DNA of 64,000 nucleotides from Pimelobacter simplex (GCF_900114845.1 NZ_FOUK01000002.1:966197-1030196), one strand, 5' to 3'; shown: positions 9,063 through 17,062, numbered from the stretch's first letter. Numbers and translations are program-made. The notes: generated by a model not told the origin, from the letters alone.

Positions 9063-9581
9063 TCACCCGGCCTCGCGCAGCAGCCGGACGACGTCGACCC
9101 CGGCCCGCTCGTACCGCTCGATCCGCGGCGGCAGCCCGATCCCCCGCCGCAGTGCGCCCTCACGCCACTCGAAGACGGTCTCGGTCTCGATGACGTCGCC
9201 CTCCATGCGGCCCGGGACGGCGACGACCTCGCTGACCCGACGCGCCCCCGACGCGTCGAGCGCGAGGTGGACGACGAGGTCGACCGACGCCGCCACGGTC
9301 GGGACGACGAACCGCGCCGAGATGTTCTCGCCCGCCAGCAGCGGCAGCGTGCAGGCCTTCGTCAGCGCCTCGCGGGCACTGTTGGCGTGGAGCGTGCACA
9401 TGCCGGGAACCCCGGCGTTGAGCGCGATCAGCAGGTCCAGGCACTCCTCGGCGCGGACCTCGCCGACGATGATCCGGCTCGGCCGCATGCGCAGCGACTC
9501 CTTGACGAGGTCGCGCAGCCGGACCTCGCCGTTGCCCTCGAGCCCCTCCTGCCGGGTCTGCAGCGCGACCCAGTCGGGGTG
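9063..9581 (-). pseudogene. tadA: tadA 3' part (C-terminal 172 codons), separated from its 5' part by an element
   Basis: The frame resumes with HPDWVALQTRQE and contains RPSRIIVGEVR (Walker B region), MCTLHANSAREAL (His box) and a normal C-terminus. These are exactly the parts of a CpaF/TadA secretion ATPase missing from the fragment at 21678-22436. It has no native start codon. In-frame codons upstream of 9581 come from the inserted element. Joining codon CCG of the 5' part to CAC here gives a continuous 421-residue TadA, normal for the family. As it stands, neither fragment holds a complete ATP-binding site. Confidence 0.93.
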
Positions 9582-9582
9582 C
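9580..9582. other. Left attachment-site core of the integrative element
   Basis: On the minus strand the tadA sequence (CACCCCGACTGG) is preceded by element sequence AAATCAAGG, with the bases GCA shared with the right junction at 21688-21690. Serine integrases exchange strands at a 2-bp core, so a 3-bp identity fits. The exact crossover base cannot be told from one sequence. Confidence 0.75.
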
Positions 9583-9614
9583 CTTGATTTGTTTGTAAGA
9601 CATGTCAGCCATGG

Positions 9615-9647
9615 AAGGTAGACACCACAGCAGAAACTTCGTGTCAA
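9615..9647 (-). promoter_or_regulatory. Candidate outward promoter at the left element end
   Basis: On the minus strand a perfect TTGACA (9647-9642) is followed after 17 bases by TGTCTA and after 21 bases by TACCTT, a weak TANNNT-type -10. It points out of the element into the tadA 3' part and tadBC. In the excised circle it would point across attP into the integrase gene, which has almost no upstream sequence of its own. The -10 is poor, so this is tentative. Confidence 0.35.
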
Positions 9648-9713
9648 CGACCGGGAATCCGTGTTTTGCGAAGGACTCTCGCGATAAGTTGCGGGCCACA
9701 GGAAGGCGGAGGC

Positions 9714-11354
9714 ATGGCGGAGACCACGGAGTTCAATCACGATCAGCTCGGGCGAGTCCTGACCGAGCATCTTGTCGCAGTGCCGCGATTCCAGCGCAGC
9801 TATGCATGGGACCGCACGAATGTCGAGGAGTACATCAGCGATCTCGATGCGGCGAGGAAGAAGAAGGTCTCCTACTTCATGGGGACCCTGGTCTTCGCCC
9901 AGCCTAGCGATGGCAGTGACCGCCGTCAGATCGTTGACGGACAGCAGCGCCTCGCGACGACGGCTGTCATGTTCATTGCGATTCGCGACATGCTTGCCCA
10001 GTACGGGAAGCGAGAGACCTCCGATCAGACCGAGCAGCGGTACCTGCGACGCTACGTCCTGTCCGAGGAATCCGAGGTCGTCACCCTCACGCTGAGCCCT
10101 AAAGACCAGGACTCCTACGATGCGCTCCTGGAGGAACGGCACGAGGATCTCGATGAGAAGGATCGCCTTCGGATCTGCTACGAGGTCTGCCGGGACTACC
10201 TGCGTGAGACTGCGCCGACCGGCAAGCAGTATCGCCGCCTGATCGAGGTCGCGGATCACCTTGAGAAGAGCGTGCAGGTTCTCGTCGCGGTCGCGACCGA
10301 TCTGCCCGAGGCGTATGTCATCTTCGAGACGTTGAACGACCGCGGAGCGGACCTCACAACGGCCGATCTTCTGAAGAACTACCTATTCAGTCAGGCGAGG
10401 GGCACTGAGTTCGCATACGTCGAGAATGCCTGGACGGTTTTGGAGGAGCGTCTCGGCAAGCCCGAGGACTTGGTGAAGTTCGTGCGATACGACTACGTGT
10501 CCCGGAACGGTCCAGTCACAACTCGAAAGTTGTACAGGGCGATCCAGCAGTGGTTGGCAGACAGCAAGATCGGCGTCAAGAAGTACCTGCAGGAATTGAA
10601 GGAGTCGTCGTCGGTCTATCAAGCTCTGCGCGATACTGACGACGCCTTCTGGAATACAGTTAACGTCGATGTCAAGGACGCCATCCTTGCCTACCGACGA
10701 TTCGGCTTCGAGAGCAGCATGCCAGTTCTGCTCGCCGCCTTTAGGACGTGGGGGAAGCCGAAGGGAGCACGACTCTTCGTGAAGCTTGCGAGATGGTCGG
10801 TCCGCGCGCAGTTCGTCGGTCGAATCGGAGCGAGCCTGTCGGAGGACGCGTTCGGAGCAGCCAGCGCAGCGATCAGCAACGGATCCGCGGTCAATCAGCC
10901 GGACGTACGGAGACTGATCAAGAAGCTCATTCCCACCGATGGCGAGTTCAAGGCAGCCTTTGCCGCGACGACGGACCCACCGACCGCTAGGGCGAAGTAC
11001 CTCCTTGCGATGCTTGAGCGCGCTCAGGACGACGCCGATGGCCTCCCATCCCGTGCCCTGGAGTGGTCGAGCGTCGGCGTGACGATCGAGCACGTCATGC
11101 CTAAGTCCGCCCACGGGAACGATGACGAGAAGCGCGCGCTGATCGGACAGCTCGGGAACCTTGCGCTGCTGGAGAAGCGGATCAATAAGGACATGGGCAG
11201 CAAGAGCTTCGCCACGAAGAGCCACCTTTACAGCGGCTCGGACTTCCACCTCACGCAGGCGCTAGCCAACGAATCGGAGTGGACGGCAAAACAGATCCAG
11301 GCTCGCACAGCAAGGTTTGCCGAGCTCGCATGCATCGCGTGGCCCGCGACTTAG
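9714..11354 (+). CDS. GmrSD-like endonuclease (DUF262 plus DUF1524), likely anti-phage
   Basis: 546 residues from an ATG with a GGAGG-type site just upstream. The N-terminal DUF262 (ParB/sulfiredoxin-like) domain shows VPRFQRSYAW (residues 23-32) and the hallmark DGQQR (75-79), the NTP-using motif of GmrS-type proteins. The middle is helical. The C-terminus carries a DUF1524 HNH nuclease with IEHVMPKS near 458-465 and LGNLALLEKRIN near 480, matching the family H..P and LGN..L....N motifs. Proteins with both domains (GmrSD, BrxU, SspE-like) cut modified or foreign phage DNA. It lies alone, directly inside the left attachment site, in the slot typical of interchangeable cargo. The DNA modification it recognises cannot be predicted. 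Confidence 0.88.
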   Translation: MAETTEFNHDQLGRVLTEHLVAVPRFQRSYAWDRTNVEEYISDLDAARKKKVSYFMGTLVFAQPSDGSDRRQIVDGQQRLATTAVMFIAIRDMLAQYGKRETSDQTEQRYLRRYVLSEESEVVTLTLSPKDQDSYDALLEERHEDLDEKDRLRICYEVCRDYLRETAPTGKQYRRLIEVADHLEKSVQVLVAVATDLPEAYVIFETLNDRGADLTTADLLKNYLFSQARGTEFAYVENAWTVLEERLGKPEDLVKFVRYDYVSRNGPVTTRKLYRAIQQWLADSKIGVKKYLQELKESSSVYQALRDTDDAFWNTVNVDVKDAILAYRRFGFESSMPVLLAAFRTWGKPKGARLFVKLARWSVRAQFVGRIGASLSEDAFGAASAAISNGSAVNQPDVRRLIKKLIPTDGEFKAAFAATTDPPTARAKYLLAMLERAQDDADGLPSRALEWSSVGVTIEHVMPKSAHGNDDEKRALIGQLGNLALLEKRINKDMGSKSFATKSHLYSGSDFHLTQALANESEWTAKQIQARTARFAELACIAWPAT

Positions 11355-11400
11355 CCACCTGAAAGACCACCCACTCGACGATCTCGAGTCGGCTGGCGGG

Positions 11401-11413
11401 TTTTGCGTCAATA
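11401..11413 (+). repeat. 13-bp repeat TTTTGCGTCAATA, copy 1
   Basis: First of four same-orientation copies in the element (others at 12919, 18767 and 19373). It lies 18 bases beyond the stop of the minus-strand resolvase remnant. The TTTT also follows a GC-rich inverted segment (11371-11400), so it may double as a terminator U-tract for the plus-strand nuclease gene. Confidence 0.7.
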
Positions 11414-11431
11414 CGCGCGTGAGGGGTCGGC

Positions 11432-11572
11432 TCAGACGGCGCCCTCCATCCACCTGTAGATCGTGGCTCGGCTGGTCCCGATGATCCGGGCGATAGCTGC
11501 GACCGACTCACCCGCCGCGCGAAGCTTCCGAGCCAGATCGACCTGCTCGGCATCGAGGACCGGAGGGGTGAG
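11432..11572 (-). pseudogene. Resolvase 3'-end remnant (HTH only)
   Basis: About 46 codons matching the C-terminal Hin-type helix-turn-helix of the resolvase at 12947-13507: PVLDAEQVDLARKL, then ESVAAIARIIGTSRATIYRW, then a different tail MEGAV and stop. The catalytic domain is absent. The DNA at 11449-11566 matches 12964-13081 with one mismatch by eye, while the last codons and stop differ. It therefore probably came from a second, closely related resolvase gene rather than from a simple local duplication. Confidence 0.8.
11449..11566 (+). repeat. 118-bp direct repeat of resolvase 3' end, copy A
   Basis: Nearly identical (one difference, A at 11536 against G) to 12964-13081 and in the same orientation. 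The two copies bracket the pentapeptide-repeat gene, so homologous recombination between them would delete about 1.5 kb including that gene. Confidence 0.85.
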
Positions 11573-11598
11573 AATCTCCGGCGCGCAGCACCCGACTC

Positions 11599-12798
11599 AT
11601 GTTGGATGAGGTCGTGTTGCTTCTTCACATGCTTGAGCTTCTTGGGTCGATACCTGACCCGTCCCCGTCGCCTGGGACGCCGGCCGTTCCTGCGCCATCA
11701 AGCCCTGGCAGCGCCGGAGGGCCCTCTTCGGGCTTCGCCCCCTATGCCACCCTGATCGCAGCCGTCATTGCTGCAGCAGCTGTCGGAGTCAACACCTGGA
11801 TCTCCCGACGCACGGCAACGCAGACACTGCAACACAGCAAGGACGTCGCCGACGCCGCTGCCAGTCGCGCACATGCAGATGCGCTTGCCAAGAGGTACCA
11901 GGACGCGGCTGCCCAACTGGGACACGAGCAGCCGGCTGTTCGACTAGCCGGTGCATATGCGATGGCTCGGCTAGCCGATGATTGGCCCGAGCAGCGTCAG
12001 ACTTGTGTCGATGTGCTGTGCGCCTACCTACGCATGACAGTCAGGATGAAGGACTATGAGACGGACGGCTACCCGTTAACCCTCCCTGACGACGGAGACG
12101 TAGAGGTCCGTCGGGCGATCTGCGAGTCGATCAGTTCCAGGTGTGCGTCAGCCGATCAGAGCGGCGGCTCCTGGTCACCTTGCGACTTCAACCTCCGCAA
12201 CGCCTATCTTCCGGACTTCTCCTTGCGGCGCGCACGGCTCGACGGCAACGTCATTCTCGTAGGAGCGCAGCTAGTAGGCAGGTGCGACTTCACGGACGTG
12301 TATCTCGGCAACGGCATGGACTGTCGGGACGTGATCATCGAGGGCAACACTAGGTTTCGCCGCATCACCCTTGGCGCGGGCAAGGCCATTGTCCTACTGA
12401 ACGCATCGGTCCGACCAGACGCTTCTCTCGTCCTTGCCGTGCAAACTCCTCGTGTGGGAGAGCAGTCACAGTTCACTCTGGGAGAGAACCGGTGCCAAGG
12501 CAGTCTTGAGATTCAACTGGCGGGTGTGGACTACGAGCCTGGCACTATGTCCATCTCCAGGCTGCGTCTACCGGCAGAAGGTGAGTTCCGAATCGGCCAG
12601 CCGACCATGGGAGGAGGGCGACAGTTCCCGAAGATTCGGGCCGTCGAGTGGATGACCGAGCATGGTGCGGCAGTGGTCATCCCGCCACCACTACTCAAGG
12701 CCAAGCGCTTTGAGGGAATAGGCTGGACGGGGGACATGCTGCCCGACATGCACGGTTTGTACGGCGACGACCTACACGTGCTGGGCTCCCAGCCGTGA
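11599..12798 (+). CDS. Membrane-anchored pentapeptide-repeat-like protein
   Basis: 399 residues. A Pro/Ser-rich start leads to one membrane helix (about residues 50-68, YATLIAAVIAAAAVGVNTW). A conserved helical block follows: RRTATQTLQHSKD..., then YQDAAAQLGHEQPAVRLAGAYAMARLADD. This N-terminal architecture is characteristic of a large actinobacterial family of membrane proteins with pentapeptide repeats. The middle shows the repeat signature (FNLRNAYLPDFSLRRARLDG...LVGAQLVGRCDFTDV), expected to fold as a right-handed beta helix. The remainder is beta-rich. Biochemical role is unknown; relatives often lie in mobile or defence loci. The start is uncertain (ATG at 11599 or 11629), and neither has a good ribosome site. 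Confidence 0.7.
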   Translation: MLDEVVLLLHMLELLGSIPDPSPSPGTPAVPAPSSPGSAGGPSSGFAPYATLIAAVIAAAAVGVNTWISRRTATQTLQHSKDVADAAASRAHADALAKRYQDAAAQLGHEQPAVRLAGAYAMARLADDWPEQRQTCVDVLCAYLRMTVRMKDYETDGYPLTLPDDGDVEVRRAICESISSRCASADQSGGSWSPCDFNLRNAYLPDFSLRRARLDGNVILVGAQLVGRCDFTDVYLGNGMDCRDVIIEGNTRFRRITLGAGKAIVLLNASVRPDASLVLAVQTPRVGEQSQFTLGENRCQGSLEIQLAGVDYEPGTMSISRLRLPAEGEFRIGQPTMGGGRQFPKIRAVEWMTEHGAAVVIPPPLLKAKRFEGIGWTGDMLPDMHGLYGDDLHVLGSQP

Positions 12799-12873
12799 CG
12801 GGCCCAGCTGGCGATCCAGCAATCGCCGAGGTCCCGAACCAGCGCACCAGAGCGTCACCTTCGTGGTCCTCCC

Positions 12874-12910
12874 GCAACGGGAGCCAACATGCAGAGCTGA
12901 CTCCCGTTGC
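12874..12910. terminator. Inverted repeat between convergent genes
   Basis: GCAACGGGAG (12874-12883) and CTCCCGTTGC (12901-12910) form a perfect 10-bp stem with a 17-nt loop. It lies between the ends of the plus-strand pentapeptide gene and the minus-strand resolvase. It could terminate both transcripts. Confidence 0.5.
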
Positions 12911-12918
12911 CGGGTGGA

Positions 12919-12931
12919 TTTTGCGTCAATA
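12919..12931 (+). repeat. 13-bp repeat TTTTGCGTCAATA, copy 2
   Basis: Identical to copy 1 over all 13 bases. It lies 15 bases beyond the stop codon of the minus-strand resolvase gene. Confidence 0.7.
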
Positions 12932-12946
12932 GACACGAGGGTCGGG

Positions 12947-13507
12947 TTAGGGGGCCTCCTCTGTCCACCTGTAGATCGTGGCTCGGCTGGTCCCGATGAT
13001 CCGGGCGATAGCTGCGACCGACTCACCCGCCGCGCGAAGCTTCCGAGCCAGGTCGACCTGCTCGGCATCGAGGACCGGAGGTCTGCCGACCTGACGGCCT
13101 CGTGCCTTGGCCGCAGCACGTCCAGCTGCTGCGCGCTCACGAATCAGCTCGCGCTCCAGCTCGGCCATGGCCGCGAACACGGTGGCAGCCAACCGTCCAG
13201 CCGGGGTCGAGAAGTCGAGACCCTCGCGGAGGGACCTGACCGCAACTCCTCGATGGTCGAGATCCGTCAGGGTGTTGAGGACCTGGATCACCGACCGCCC
13301 CAGTCTGTCGAGTGCAGCCACCACGAGTGTGTCACCCGGTCGCAGGCGGTCTAGCGCCTCGGCGAGTCCGGGGCGGTCAGAGCGCACTCCGCTCATCTTG
13401 TCGCAGTAGATGCGCTCCGCACCCGCCGCCCGCAACTGGTCAACCTGAGGATCTGTGGACTGACCCTGAGTGCTGACACGGGCGTAGCCGATTGTCTCGG
13501 TGGTCAT
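12947..13507 (-). CDS. Small serine recombinase (resolvase/invertase family)
   Basis: 186 residues, the normal size for Tn3-type resolvases and Hin-type invertases. The catalytic serine is Ser12 in YARVSTQGQ. The conserved LDRLGRS motif and the following long helix, with ATVFAAMAELERELIRERA, are present. The C-terminus is a helix-turn-helix (GRPPVLDAEQ..., ESVAAIARIIGTSRATIYRW). It should catalyse site-specific recombination between short res-like sites. Here it may resolve multimers or rearrange element cargo; it is not the integrase that made the tadA junctions, which is more likely the large enzyme at 20050. Its start overlaps the stop of the 13504 gene by 4 bases. Confidence 0.9.
   Translation of the reverse strand: MTTETIGYARVSTQGQSTDPQVDQLRAAGAERIYCDKMSGVRSDRPGLAEALDRLRPGDTLVVAALDRLGRSVIQVLNTLTDLDHRGVAVRSLREGLDFSTPAGRLAATVFAAMAELERELIRERAAAGRAAAKARGRQVGRPPVLDAEQVDLARKLRAAGESVAAIARIIGTSRATIYRWTEEAP
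12964..13081 (+). repeat. 118-bp direct repeat of resolvase 3' end, copy B
   Basis: This is the copy inside the intact resolvase gene, encoding its C-terminal helix-turn-helix. See copy A at 11449. Confidence 0.85.
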
Positions 13508-13881
13508 TTGACCGCCTTCTTCTCAGCCGCAGGGGCGGCCTCACGGGCCATCCGCCTGCTGCCCCCAGCGCTCGATCCAGCAGCCGCCGGAGCTGCCCCG
13601 GAAGGCTTCTTCGCGACCTGCGGTGCTCTCGGCCCCGCTGACTCGGCCTTGCGCTCGTCGGCGTACTTGGCCGTGAAGGTTCGGCCCGTGATCCCGGGGA
13701 TGCGGTCAGCAATCTTGGCCTCATCGGCCGCCTGAATGAACGCAAGCCAGGACTGCTGTGCGGTGCGCTCCGTGTCGTCGTCGTTCTTGGCGTGGGCTTC
13801 GGCGTTCCAGAGCTTCAACAGCTCGTCGTCTCCGGCCATGCGCTCGACGTTGGTCAGGATGTGCTTGGTTGATGCCGCCAC
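13504..13881 (-). CDS. Hypothetical protein coupled to the resolvase
   Basis: 125 residues from a GTG at 13881 with a strong AAGGAGA site 5 bases upstream. The ORF could be extended to 13935, but without a ribosome site. The N-terminal 70 residues are helical and acidic (NVERMAGDDELLKLWNAEAHAKNDDDTERTAQQ). The C-terminal half is a low-complexity Ala/Pro/Gly/Lys-rich tail ending in EKKAVK, likely disordered and possibly nucleic-acid binding. It overlaps the resolvase start by 4 bases (ATGA), so the two are co-translated and may cooperate. I do not recognise the family. Confidence 0.6.
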   Translation of the reverse strand: MAASTKHILTNVERMAGDDELLKLWNAEAHAKNDDDTERTAQQSWLAFIQAADEAKIADRIPGITGRTFTAKYADERKAESAGPRAPQVAKKPSGAAPAAAGSSAGGSRRMAREAAPAAEKKAVK

Positions 13882-14117
13882 GATTGTCTCCTTGGTCTCT
13901 GGCCCGGTCGGTCCGAACCGAGACCCAGGAATCACCGGATACCGAGGGTGTGTACCGAAGTCGTCAACGCTCCCGAATTGCGGACGGTTTCGATCTCAGC
14001 CGAAGTGGACGGCCTTGTGGACGCCCCGGGGAGGTCGAGCGATCCCGAGCAGCTCTACCGACCGGGGAACGGAGCACCCGTCCTGAACTCCTGCCTTTGG
14101 ACGCGCACGTCGTAGCG

Positions 14118-14729
14118 TCAGCAGGCGGCAACGATGACTTTGAAGCGCTCGAAGGACGGACTCTTGGCCTTGCCTACAGGGGCGAAGTTCGCAGCTCTCA
14201 TTGCGGCAGCGACGGCCACCGAATCTGCCTCCTGGTAGGGCCGCTTCGGCTGCTTCCGCTTGGTAAGCCGGATCAAATCCGCTTTCGGAGTGGGAGAACT
14301 ATCCGTGTTGAACGCGGTTCGACTGAGCGCCCCTTTCCACGACGGCACCACGCTTTCTGTGGCGTCGGGGTACAGGAACCACCAAGACTCGATCGCGTGA
14401 ACGGGTACCACAGCGACCGCGCCGGTCAACCCTGCCCTCTGCAGGTCCGCCGAGCGCTGTTCCGCGAATGTGCCGTCGTCGGGCGCGTCCGCATCTGTAT
14501 GCGCAAGAACGGTGCCGACATCACCTTTGATGGCTACCAGCGCCTCGACTGAGGCGGCTGCTCGCTCTGCCCAACCCTTGACCGCCGCGGCCCCAGCATT
14601 GCGTGTCAAGGTCGGGGGGTTCCGGACGACCTCGATGTCGCCTTCCGACAGGTCCGACCGAAGACCGAGAATCAATTCCTTGATTGCTTTGGAATCGTTG
14701 AGGTTCTCGGCGAAGATGACAACTTTCAC
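14118..14729 (-). CDS. TOPRIM-like effector (DUF4276-like) paired with an OLD-type ATPase
   Basis: 203 residues from a GTG at 14729 that overlaps the stop of the ATPase gene by 4 bases (GTGA). An acidic residue follows the first strand (VKVVIFAEN, Glu8), a D-x-D lies in LAHTDADAPD (Asp79, Asp81), and there is a conserved-looking VHAIESWWFLYP block (Glu114). This order of acidic motifs is what TOPRIM-like nuclease partners such as DUF4276 and DUF4435 (AriB) proteins show. Partnering with an AAA15/OLD ATPase strongly suggests a toxin or nuclease effector of an anti-phage system. The exact family is inferred from motif layout, not from a search. Cleavage of nucleic acid is plausible but unproven. 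Confidence 0.65.
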   Translation of the reverse strand: MKVVIFAENLNDSKAIKELILGLRSDLSEGDIEVVRNPPTLTRNAGAAAVKGWAERAAASVEALVAIKGDVGTVLAHTDADAPDDGTFAEQRSADLQRAGLTGAVAVVPVHAIESWWFLYPDATESVVPSWKGALSRTAFNTDSSPTPKADLIRLTKRKQPKRPYQEADSVAVAAAMRAANFAPVGKAKSPSFERFKVIVAAC

Positions 14730-15898
14730 TTCGGCACCCCACCGAGAACACCTGCGAACCATAGTTCGCCTAGACCAAGGTTGCTTGCTCTAGTCGCCTT
14801 GGAGATCTCATAAGAGGAAACAGCAGGAATCTTGGAGGCACCCGTCTTCGAGTCACGGTCACATACGACGAGTTCACTCGGGCGGAGCCGATTTACCAGA
14901 GTCGGTGAATGCGTGGCCACCAGGATTTGCGTGCGCTCACTCGCTGCCCTCAGGGCATCAACAACGACGTCGAGCGCGTACGGGTGGAGGCCATGATCGA
15001 TCTCTTCGATCGCTGTCAGGTGCGCCGGGCTCGGGTCGTGCAGCGCAGTCAATAGCGCAAGCAGGCGAACAGTCCCGAAAGAGGCTTCCGTCAGATCGAT
15101 CTCGCGCTCCAGTCCGCGCTCGACCAACTGGACGACGACGGACCGAGTGCCCGGCAAGGTGGTGAAGTTCAGGCGATCGAGTCCGGGCAAGCACGCCCGC
15201 ATGTCTCTTTCGATGTCCGAAAACGATTGAGGCGCCGTTTCCCGCAGAGTAAGTAGCGCATCGGCCAGGTTGCTGGCGTCCTCGACAAGCGAGGCCCGAT
15301 AAAGCCGACTCGGCGATCTAGCCGCTGCTACATCGGGCTCAAGAACTCGCATACCCGACAAGAACGATGCGAAGTCGTCGATGCCCTCGCCGCCAGCGTC
15401 AGCGGCGAGCTTGGGTAGTGTCGAAAGGCCCGTGGTCTGCTCATCTGCCAGCTTGAGGTCGCGCCCCCTGCTATCAGCGCGAGTCGTGCCGATGTTGGCC
15501 GTGACGCCGTTCACCGTGATTCGACGGCCCGGCCCGCTCTTTCGCTTGAAGGTGAATTCTTCGTACCGCGTACGACCTTCACGCGAGATGGATAGCTTGT
15601 ACCGGTCTGGCGCGTTTGCATGAGCATTCGCCGTGACCTCGGCCTCAACGACGATGCGAACCGCTTTGGTCTTCCCGTCCTGCCTCGCGAGGCGCGACCA
15701 TCCCCCAAACTCCTCGATGGCAGTCGGCAGGTCGAAGCGAATGGTGGCGACCAGAAAGCGCAGAACGTTGAGGACATTCGACTTACCGGAGCCGTTTGGT
15801 CCTACGAGGACCGTCAACGGACCCATCGGAACGCTGACATCTGCCAGAGAGCGAAAGCCCTGGACGCTCAACGACCGAATCCGAGGATGGTCCTGCAT
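14726..15898 (-). CDS. AAA15/OLD-type ATPase of a two-gene defence system
   Basis: 390 residues from an ATG at 15898 (GGCGGAG upstream). It opens with the SMC/RecF-like start IRSLSVQGFRSLADVSV. Walker A is GPNGSGKS (33-40), the signature-like SFGTVRLLALLTAL lies just before Walker B, Walker B reads IEEIDHGLHP (297-306), and the H-loop is ATHSP (328-332). This is the AAA_21/AAA15 arrangement of OLD, PARIS AriA and related sensors, without the fused TOPRIM domain of class 1 OLD enzymes. The missing nuclease is supplied by the overlapping downstream gene. It should sense a phage trigger and hold or release the effector. Confidence 0.85.
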   Translation of the reverse strand: MQDHPRIRSLSVQGFRSLADVSVPMGPLTVLVGPNGSGKSNVLNVLRFLVATIRFDLPTAIEEFGGWSRLARQDGKTKAVRIVVEAEVTANAHANAPDRYKLSISREGRTRYEEFTFKRKSGPGRRITVNGVTANIGTTRADSRGRDLKLADEQTTGLSTLPKLAADAGGEGIDDFASFLSGMRVLEPDVAAARSPSRLYRASLVEDASNLADALLTLRETAPQSFSDIERDMRACLPGLDRLNFTTLPGTRSVVVQLVERGLEREIDLTEASFGTVRLLALLTALHDPSPAHLTAIEEIDHGLHPYALDVVVDALRAASERTQILVATHSPTLVNRLRPSELVVCDRDSKTGASKIPAVSSYEISKATRASNLGLGELWFAGVLGGVPK

Positions 15899-15991
15899 CG
15901 CTCCGCCCCTTCGTTCGTCAACAGTCCACCGCAGAGTAGCCAATCTGGACCCACCACTGGAGAAGTTCCCGGTGGATCACTCGACCTACTT

Positions 15992-16219
15992 CTAGACGCG
16001 GTCAGTGAGAACGGACAACGGAACGTCGAGTGCTTGGGCGATCTGGGCGTAGAGGGTGAGCGCCGAGTTGGTCTCGCCTCGTTCGATGCGGGCGTACTGG
16101 GCTAGAGCCATGCCAGCCCGCTCGGCGACCTCGATCTGCTTGAGGTTGGCGCGCGCCCTCTCAGCCCTGATGTTCGCGCCCACGATCTGCAGAATGCGGG
16201 CCAGCTCGTCCTTGTCCAT
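15992..16219 (-). CDS. XRE-family transcriptional regulator
   Basis: 75 residues, essentially a single Cro/CI-type helix-turn-helix: VGANIRAERARANLKQIEVAERAGM, then AQYARIERGETNSALTLYAQIAQALDV. It lies 93 bases upstream of the ATPase/effector pair on the same strand and divergent from the lipoprotein at 16305. It is therefore well placed to control the defence operon and/or element genes. Confidence 0.85.
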   Translation of the reverse strand: MDKDELARILQIVGANIRAERARANLKQIEVAERAGMALAQYARIERGETNSALTLYAQIAQALDVPLSVLTDRV

Positions 16220-16304
16220 GCCGGGACAAGTCCATCGGGAAAGAGCGTCGATCTGAAGTCCAATCTGAGTCTCACCACAGCCTCTTGGGAGCTAATCTGC
16301 ACAC

Positions 16305-16769
16305 ATGATGAGACACCTGAGGCCAGTCCTTGCCCCGCTGACGCTCGCGGCGGTCGCCGTTGTCGGCCTCACGTCGTGCTCGGACGGCGATGAGGAGCCG
16401 ACCTCGAAGCCGACCGAGAAGGAGACGAGCTACGTGATCGTCTCCCTGACCTCGAAGGGACGCGGCTTCCTGTACAACCAAGACGACGAGACCTGTTCGA
16501 CCTACAGCTTCACTGACGAGATGCGCGGCGTGCCCTCCGAGCCGCTGACGGTCGAGCTTGAAGACGCAGGCGGGACCGCGCTCGGATCGAAGACGATCGA
16601 GGGGCCTGGCGGTGGCTGGATCGAGGGCGAAGGCTGCTCATGGAACGTGGAGTTTCGCGATGTTCCTGTCGAGGATCACTACCGAGTGACGGTCCGGAAC
16701 TCCCACGGACGGGTCACCGGTATCGGAGAACGACCACTCTTCACGCTGGATGTCTCGAACCCGAGCTAG
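16305..16769 (+). CDS. Element-encoded lipoprotein
   Basis: 154 residues. The signal peptide ends in a lipobox LTSC with Cys25. A Glu/Thr/Lys-rich linker follows, then a small beta-rich domain with two Cys (ETCSTYSF and EGCSWNVEF) that could form a disulfide. Surface lipoproteins on prophages and islands often block superinfection, but nothing in the sequence proves that here. It is transcribed divergently from the XRE gene. Family not recognised. Confidence 0.6.
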   Translation: MMRHLRPVLAPLTLAAVAVVGLTSCSDGDEEPTSKPTEKETSYVIVSLTSKGRGFLYNQDDETCSTYSFTDEMRGVPSEPLTVELEDAGGTALGSKTIEGPGGGWIEGEGCSWNVEFRDVPVEDHYRVTVRNSHGRVTGIGERPLFTLDVSNPS

Positions 16770-16776
16770 TAGGAAC

Positions 16777-16791
16777 GCCGCCCCTGGCGGC
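16777..16791 (+). terminator. Small hairpin after the lipoprotein gene
   Basis: GCCGCC-CCT-GGCGGC, a 6-bp stem starting 8 bases past the stop codon. No U-tract. Apart from this hairpin, I can identify nothing in 16770-17062. Confidence 0.4.
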
Positions 16792-17062
16792 TTCCGTGGG
16801 TCTCTGCCCAGTGCTCCCCCAGCCCGCCGTCCCAAGGGTCTGGAGCGGGCCAGGACGATGCCGAGGTGGGCAGCGATCACACGGTGCCGGTCGGTTCCGC
16901 GCTATCTAGTCGATGGAATCGAGTGTGCGACCGCTGCCCAGCTGGAGTGAGGCCGATGCCTCCACGGCTCGCGCTCTCCGAGAGGAGTCCTGACCAACGC
17001 TGATCTCATTGGCGATGGTAGTTCGGAGAGCGCGAGGCGTGCAGACACCGACGGGCGCGGCG

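Noticed and set aside
11251..11628. Minus-strand frame that repeats part of 12772-13140
   Set aside because: Both are out-of-frame readings of the resolvase 3' repeat; the true frame is the HTH remnant at 11432-11572.
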